Positions 60,974 through 64,000 of a stretch of 64,000 nucleotides of DNA are shown here, in pieces. Within the stretch, counting starts at the first letter, position 1, and every line of letters begins with the position of its first letter. This DNA is from Microbulbifer donghaiensis. GTDB taxonomy: Bacteria > Pseudomonadota > Gammaproteobacteria > Pseudomonadales > Cellvibrionaceae. Both the position numbers and the translations under genes were made by a program. The DNA lies in contig NZ_FQVA01000001.1 of the NCBI RefSeq assembly GCF_900129095.1, positions 930,001-994,000 of the forward strand. The letters are read 5' to 3'. Below the pieces are notes generated by a model, which had not been told where the DNA came from, made no database searches, and saw nothing but the letters and a program-made list of their open reading frames with translations.

Positions 60974-61189
60974 ATGTCCGAATTATCACTTTCCAGCAAA
61001 GACATCATCGAAATCCAGATTGCCAACCAGCGCAGCCGCACCGCCGTACGCGCGGTGAGACGAGGCGACCGCCAGCTGCTGTGGCAACTACTGTTCGATA
61101 CCGCGGAAGAGGCATTAAAATTCGCCACCAATTGCCGCGCCAGCGATCAACCGGTAACGGCCCACAAGGCCTGCGAACTGGCGGGATGA
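60974..61189 (+). CDS. Small hypothetical protein ahead of kbl
   Basis: 71 residues from ATG 60974, which has GGAGGG at 5 bases. It starts [22 protein letters not shown], is helical and charged, has no signal peptide or membrane helix, and one Cys pair region ([10 protein letters not shown]). I do not recognise a family. It lies upstream of kbl on the same strand, separated by a 145-base palindromic stretch, so cotranscription is possible but not certain. Confidence 0.55.
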   Translation: MSELSLSSKDIIEIQIANQRSRTAVRAVRRGDRQLLWQLLFDTAEEALKFATNCRASDQPVTAHKACELAG

Positions 61190-61197
61190 ACTAGAAT

Positions 61198-61296
61198 CGA
61201 TGGGCACGCTTCGCTTTGACTCGCGCCATCCGTGGCGCTCGCCCTTCGGGCGCCAAGGATGGTGTGAGTTAACGGAGCGAAGCGACGTGCCCATCA
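61198..61296. repeat. Long imperfect palindrome between the small gene and kbl
   Basis: GATGGGCACG near 61199 pairs with CGTGCCCATC near 61286, and inner segments pair too (CTTCGCT with AGCGAAG; GACTCGCGCCATCC with GGATGGTGTGAGTT). The apex is GCCCTTCGGGC. The roughly 100-base hairpin resembles a dispersed intergenic palindrome, not a terminator. It would fold in the kbl leader mRNA. Confidence 0.65.
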
Positions 61297-61334
61297 AGTG
61301 CCACAAGCACCAGAAAGGAGCCAATAACAACACC

Positions 61335-62534
61335 ATGTCCAAGCCAGAACAATTCTTCCAGCACCTGCGCGACGAACTGCAACAGATCGATGCCGACGGC
61401 CTCTACAAGCGCGAGCGCATCATCACCTCCCAGCAGGCGGCGGAAATCCAGGTCAATAACGACACCCAGGTGCTGAACTTCTGCGCCAACAACTACCTGG
61501 GGCTGGCCAATCACCCGGACCTGATTCAGGCGGCCAAAGACGGCCTGGACCAGTACGGCTTCGGCATGGCGTCCGTGCGTTTTATCTGCGGCACCCAGGA
61601 CATTCACAAGGCGCTGGAGTCGCGCCTGTCCGAATTCCTGCGCACCGAGGACACAATTCTTTATACCTCCTGCTTCGATGCCAACGGCGGCCTGTTCGAA
61701 ACCCTGCTCGGACCGGAGGACGCGATCATTTCTGACGCCCTGAACCACGCCTCCATTATCGACGGCGTGCGCCTGTGCAAGGCGCGACGCTACCGCTACG
61801 CCAACAACGATATGGCGGACCTGGAAAAGCAGTTGCAGGCGGCCGACGCCGAGGGCGCGAAAACCAAACTGATCGCCACCGACGGCGTCTTCTCCATGGA
61901 CGGCGTTATCGCCGACCTGAAATCCATCTGCGACCTGGCGGACAAGTACAATGCGCTGGTCATGGTGGACGACTCCCACGCGGTGGGTTTCCTCGGTGAA
62001 CACGGCCGCGGCACCCACGAATACTGCGATGTGATCAAGCGCGTCGATATCATCACCGGCACCCTGGGCAAGGCCCTGGGCGGTGCCTCCGGCGGCTTTA
62101 CCTCCGGGCGCAAGGAAATCATCGATTTGCTGCGCCAGCGCTCGCGCCCCTACCTCTTCTCCAACTCGGTAGCGCCGGCGATCGTCACCGCTTCACTGAA
62201 AGTACTCGATATGCTGATGGAAGGCGGCGAGCTGCGGGAACAGCTGCGCGAAAACTCCGCCTATTTCCGCAAGCGTATGAGCGAGGCGGGCTTCACCCTC
62301 GCCGGCGCTGACCACCCGATCATTCCGGTGATGATTGGCGATGCCGCCCTGGCACAGAAGATGGCCGACAAAATGCTCGAGCGCGGCATCTACGTGGTCG
62401 GCTTCTTCTATCCGGTGGTGCCCAAGGGCCAGGCCCGCATCCGCACGCAGATGTCTGCCGCACACACGAAGGAGCAGCTCGACCAGTGTATCGACGCCTT
62501 CGTGGAAGTCGGCAAGGAACTGAAAATCATCTAA
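61335..62534 (+). CDS. kbl: Glycine C-acetyltransferase (2-amino-3-ketobutyrate CoA ligase)
   Basis: 399 residues, a fold-type I PLP enzyme of the alpha-oxoamine synthase family. Motifs include [52 protein letters not shown] and the PLP Lys in [15 protein letters not shown]. It cleaves 2-amino-3-oxobutyrate with CoA into glycine and acetyl-CoA, following threonine dehydrogenase. The ribosome site AAGGAG is 14 bases from the ATG, longer than usual. The tdh gene follows after a REP-like pair. Confidence 0.95.
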   Translation: MSKPEQFFQHLRDELQQIDADGLYKRERIITSQQAAEIQVNNDTQVLNFCANNYLGLANHPDLIQAAKDGLDQYGFGMASVRFICGTQDIHKALESRLSEFLRTEDTILYTSCFDANGGLFETLLGPEDAIISDALNHASIIDGVRLCKARRYRYANNDMADLEKQLQAADAEGAKTKLIATDGVFSMDGVIADLKSICDLADKYNALVMVDDSHAVGFLGEHGRGTHEYCDVIKRVDIITGTLGKALGGASGGFTSGRKEIIDLLRQRSRPYLFSNSVAPAIVTASLKVLDMLMEGGELREQLRENSAYFRKRMSEAGFTLAGADHPIIPVMIGDAALAQKMADKMLERGIYVVGFFYPVVPKGQARIRTQMSAAHTKEQLDQCIDAFVEVGKELKII

Positions 62535-62556
62535 CCATCTCAGCACGCACGGCTCT

Positions 62557-62627
62557 GGATTCCGGCCTGCGCCGGAATGACGATTTTGAAATTAATTCTG
62601 TCGTCATACCGGCGCAGACCGGTATCC
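62557..62627. repeat. REP-like inverted pair between kbl and tdh
   Basis: GGATTCCGGC-CTGC-GCCGGAAT with GACG (62557-62582) and CGTCATACCGGCGCAGACCG with GTATCC (62602-62627) are palindromes in opposite orientation. The pair belongs to the same repeat style as 32803-32860. Confidence 0.7.
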
Positions 62628-62675
62628 AGTTCCGACACTGCCAGGCAGGGCGCCTGGTCAGAATCAGGAAGTAAC

Positions 62676-63701
62676 ATGAAAGCACTGTCCAAATTGAAAT
62701 CCGAACCCGGCATCTGGATGACCGACGTCGATATACCGGAACCCGGGCACAACGACCTGCTGATCAAGATCCGCAAGACCGCCATCTGCGGCACCGACAT
62801 GCATATTTATCACTGGGACGAGTGGTCGCAGAAGACCATTCCGGTACCCATGGTGGTCGGCCACGAATACGTGGGTGAAGTGGTGGGTATGGGCCAGGAA
62901 GTCGCCGGCTTCGAGATCGGCGATCGCGTCTCCGGGGAGGGCCACATTACCTGTGGCCACTGCCGCAACTGCCGCGCCGGCCGCCGCCACCTGTGCCGCA
63001 ACACCTACGGTGTCGGCGTCGATCGCCAGGGCGCCTTCGCCGAATACCTGGTGATCCCGGCGCTGAACGCGTTCAAGATTCCCGACAATATTTCCGACGA
63101 GCTGGCTTCCATCTTCGATCCGTTCGGCAACGCCGTGCACACGGCGCTGTCCTTCGACCTGGTGGGCGAGGATGTGCTGATCACCGGTGCCGGCCCGATC
63201 GGTATCATGGCCGCCGCCGTGGCCCGCCACGTGGGCGCGCGCCATGTGGTGATCACCGACATCAACGAGTACCGCCTGGAACTGGCGCGGAAGATGGGCG
63301 CCACCCGCACCGTCAACGTCAGCAAGGAAAAGCTGCCGGATGTGATGAAAGAAATCGGCATGACCGAGGGCTTCGATGTGGGCCTGGAAATGTCCGGCGT
63401 ACCGGTGGCCTTCCGCGATATGCTCTCCGCCATGAACCACGGTGGCAAAGTGGCGATGCTCGGCATCCCCGCCGGGGAAATGGCGATCGACTGGAGCCAG
63501 GTCATTTTCAAGGGCCTGATCATCAAAGGCATCTACGGCCGCGAGATGTTCGAGACCTGGTACAAGATGGCGAGCCTGATTCAGTCCGGCCTCGACCTGA
63601 CGCCGATCATCACCCACCAGTTCAATATCGACGAATTCCAGCAGGGTTTCGACACCATGGGCTCAGGGGAGTCCGGCAAGGTGATCCTGAACTGGCAGTA
63701 A
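62676..63701 (+). CDS. tdh: L-threonine 3-dehydrogenase
   Basis: 341 residues from ATG 62676 with AGGAAG upstream. A zinc medium-chain dehydrogenase: catalytic zinc ligands in [17 protein letters not shown] and GHEYVGEVV, structural Cys set in [20 protein letters not shown], and the NAD fold in [39 protein letters not shown] is typical of Tdh. It oxidises threonine to 2-amino-3-oxobutyrate, the substrate of Kbl. The kbl-tdh order is the common one. Confidence 0.96.
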   Translation: MKALSKLKSEPGIWMTDVDIPEPGHNDLLIKIRKTAICGTDMHIYHWDEWSQKTIPVPMVVGHEYVGEVVGMGQEVAGFEIGDRVSGEGHITCGHCRNCRAGRRHLCRNTYGVGVDRQGAFAEYLVIPALNAFKIPDNISDELASIFDPFGNAVHTALSFDLVGEDVLITGAGPIGIMAAAVARHVGARHVVITDINEYRLELARKMGATRTVNVSKEKLPDVMKEIGMTEGFDVGLEMSGVPVAFRDMLSAMNHGGKVAMLGIPAGEMAIDWSQVIFKGLIIKGIYGREMFETWYKMASLIQSGLDLTPIITHQFNIDEFQQGFDTMGSGESGKVILNWQ

Positions 63702-63709
63702 TGTCCTGC

Positions 63710-63738
63710 TTCGATCGCGGTCAGCGGCCGCGATCGAA
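63710..63738 (+). terminator. Terminator-like hairpin after tdh
   Basis: A perfect 11-bp stem TTCGATCGCGG/CCGCGATCGAA with a 7-base loop starts 8 bases after the tdh stop. The tail is CCCTCCCCT rather than T-rich, so termination may need other factors. Confidence 0.55.
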
Positions 63739-63942
63739 CCCTCCCCTCCCCTTTACAGCTTCCCACACCTGCTTGTAGCGAAAAAATTCCGGCGCCTGTG
63801 ACGGGCTCCGGTTATTCGGCCCAATCAGAAAACAAACCCGATACGGGAAACATCCTTCGTCGGCCCCGCTAGCGCCGGAACCTATACTGCAGGGACACTG
63901 GAAAATGCCAGTGCCTGAGACAAACCGTGCGGGAGCCGGCCC

Positions 63943-64000
63943 ATGGCAAGAGTTATCGCCGTCATTGCAGCCATACTGCTGGCACTAGCCTTTGCCGGTT
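63943..64000 (+). CDS. Start of an exported or membrane protein (partial)
   Basis: An ATG at 63943 with GGGAG eight bases upstream opens a frame that runs off the window. The 19 residues read MARVIAVIAAILLALAFAG, a signal peptide or membrane helix. Nothing more can be said of its function. The bases between the tdh hairpin and this start (63739-63942) show no other feature. Confidence 0.5.
   Translation, partial: MARVIAVIAAILLALAFAG

Overview
The window reads as chromosomal DNA of a GC-rich marine-type gammaproteobacterium. Evidence is the Cpx, FldB, RluB-ScpBA-YciO-RNase AM, guaBA and kbl-tdh gene sets, a TonB-dependent receptor, and an intergenic palindrome whose centre resembles elements I associate with Microbulbifer and relatives. 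That genus assignment is a guess. I saw no rRNA, tRNA, CRISPR array, transposase or prophage.

Layout. 1-5.8 kb: 3' end of an S9 peptidase, an unknown protein with a FldB flavodoxin, a cpxP-like gene divergent from cpxRA with a ladder of 10-bp-phased Cpx-type half-sites, an SRPBCC protein, and a terminator that looks split by an inserted palindromic element. 5.8-10.5 kb: rluB, scpB, scpA, yciO and an RNase AM-type PHP protein on the minus strand. 10.7-15.8 kb: VC0807-type membrane protein, YciI, an SH3 protein, a periplasmic cyclophilin, pdxJ, a DUF2520 protein and a SpoU methyltransferase. 15.8-19.8 kb: a lipoprotein subtilase and an OmpA-family protein.

20-28 kb: a periplasmic Ntn amide hydrolase, a TetR regulator, a single-chain biotin-dependent acyl-CoA carboxylase and an acyl-CoA ligase. 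The promoter and leader of the TetR gene are duplicated in front of the hydrolase gene, including a paired TATAC-N6-GTATA operator. This suggests one regulon that cleaves an amide outside the cytoplasm, activates the freed acid to a CoA ester and carboxylates it.

28-44 kb: a LuxR fossil, a FimV-like protein, guaA and guaB, xseA, and a tandem array of three lytic-transglycosylase lipoproteins, each with two solute-binding modules in front of the SLT domain. Fossils of xseA, qor and a fourth array member lie between and after them and record the duplication that built the array.

44-61 kb: a kinase/class III aminotransferase fusion, a LysR regulator with matching operators at both of its borders, a guanidine-modifying deiminase-fold enzyme, an N-carbamoylase, a TonB receptor, an HscC chaperone with a J-like membrane partner, a cupin, pdxH, a ThDP enzyme resembling 2-ketoarginine decarboxylase, and an aldehyde dehydrogenase. 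Together they could form a guanidino-compound or arginine catabolic route: decarboxylase, dehydrogenase, deiminase, carbamoylase, aminotransferase. 61-64 kb: a small unknown protein, kbl and tdh (threonine to glycine), and the start of an exported protein.
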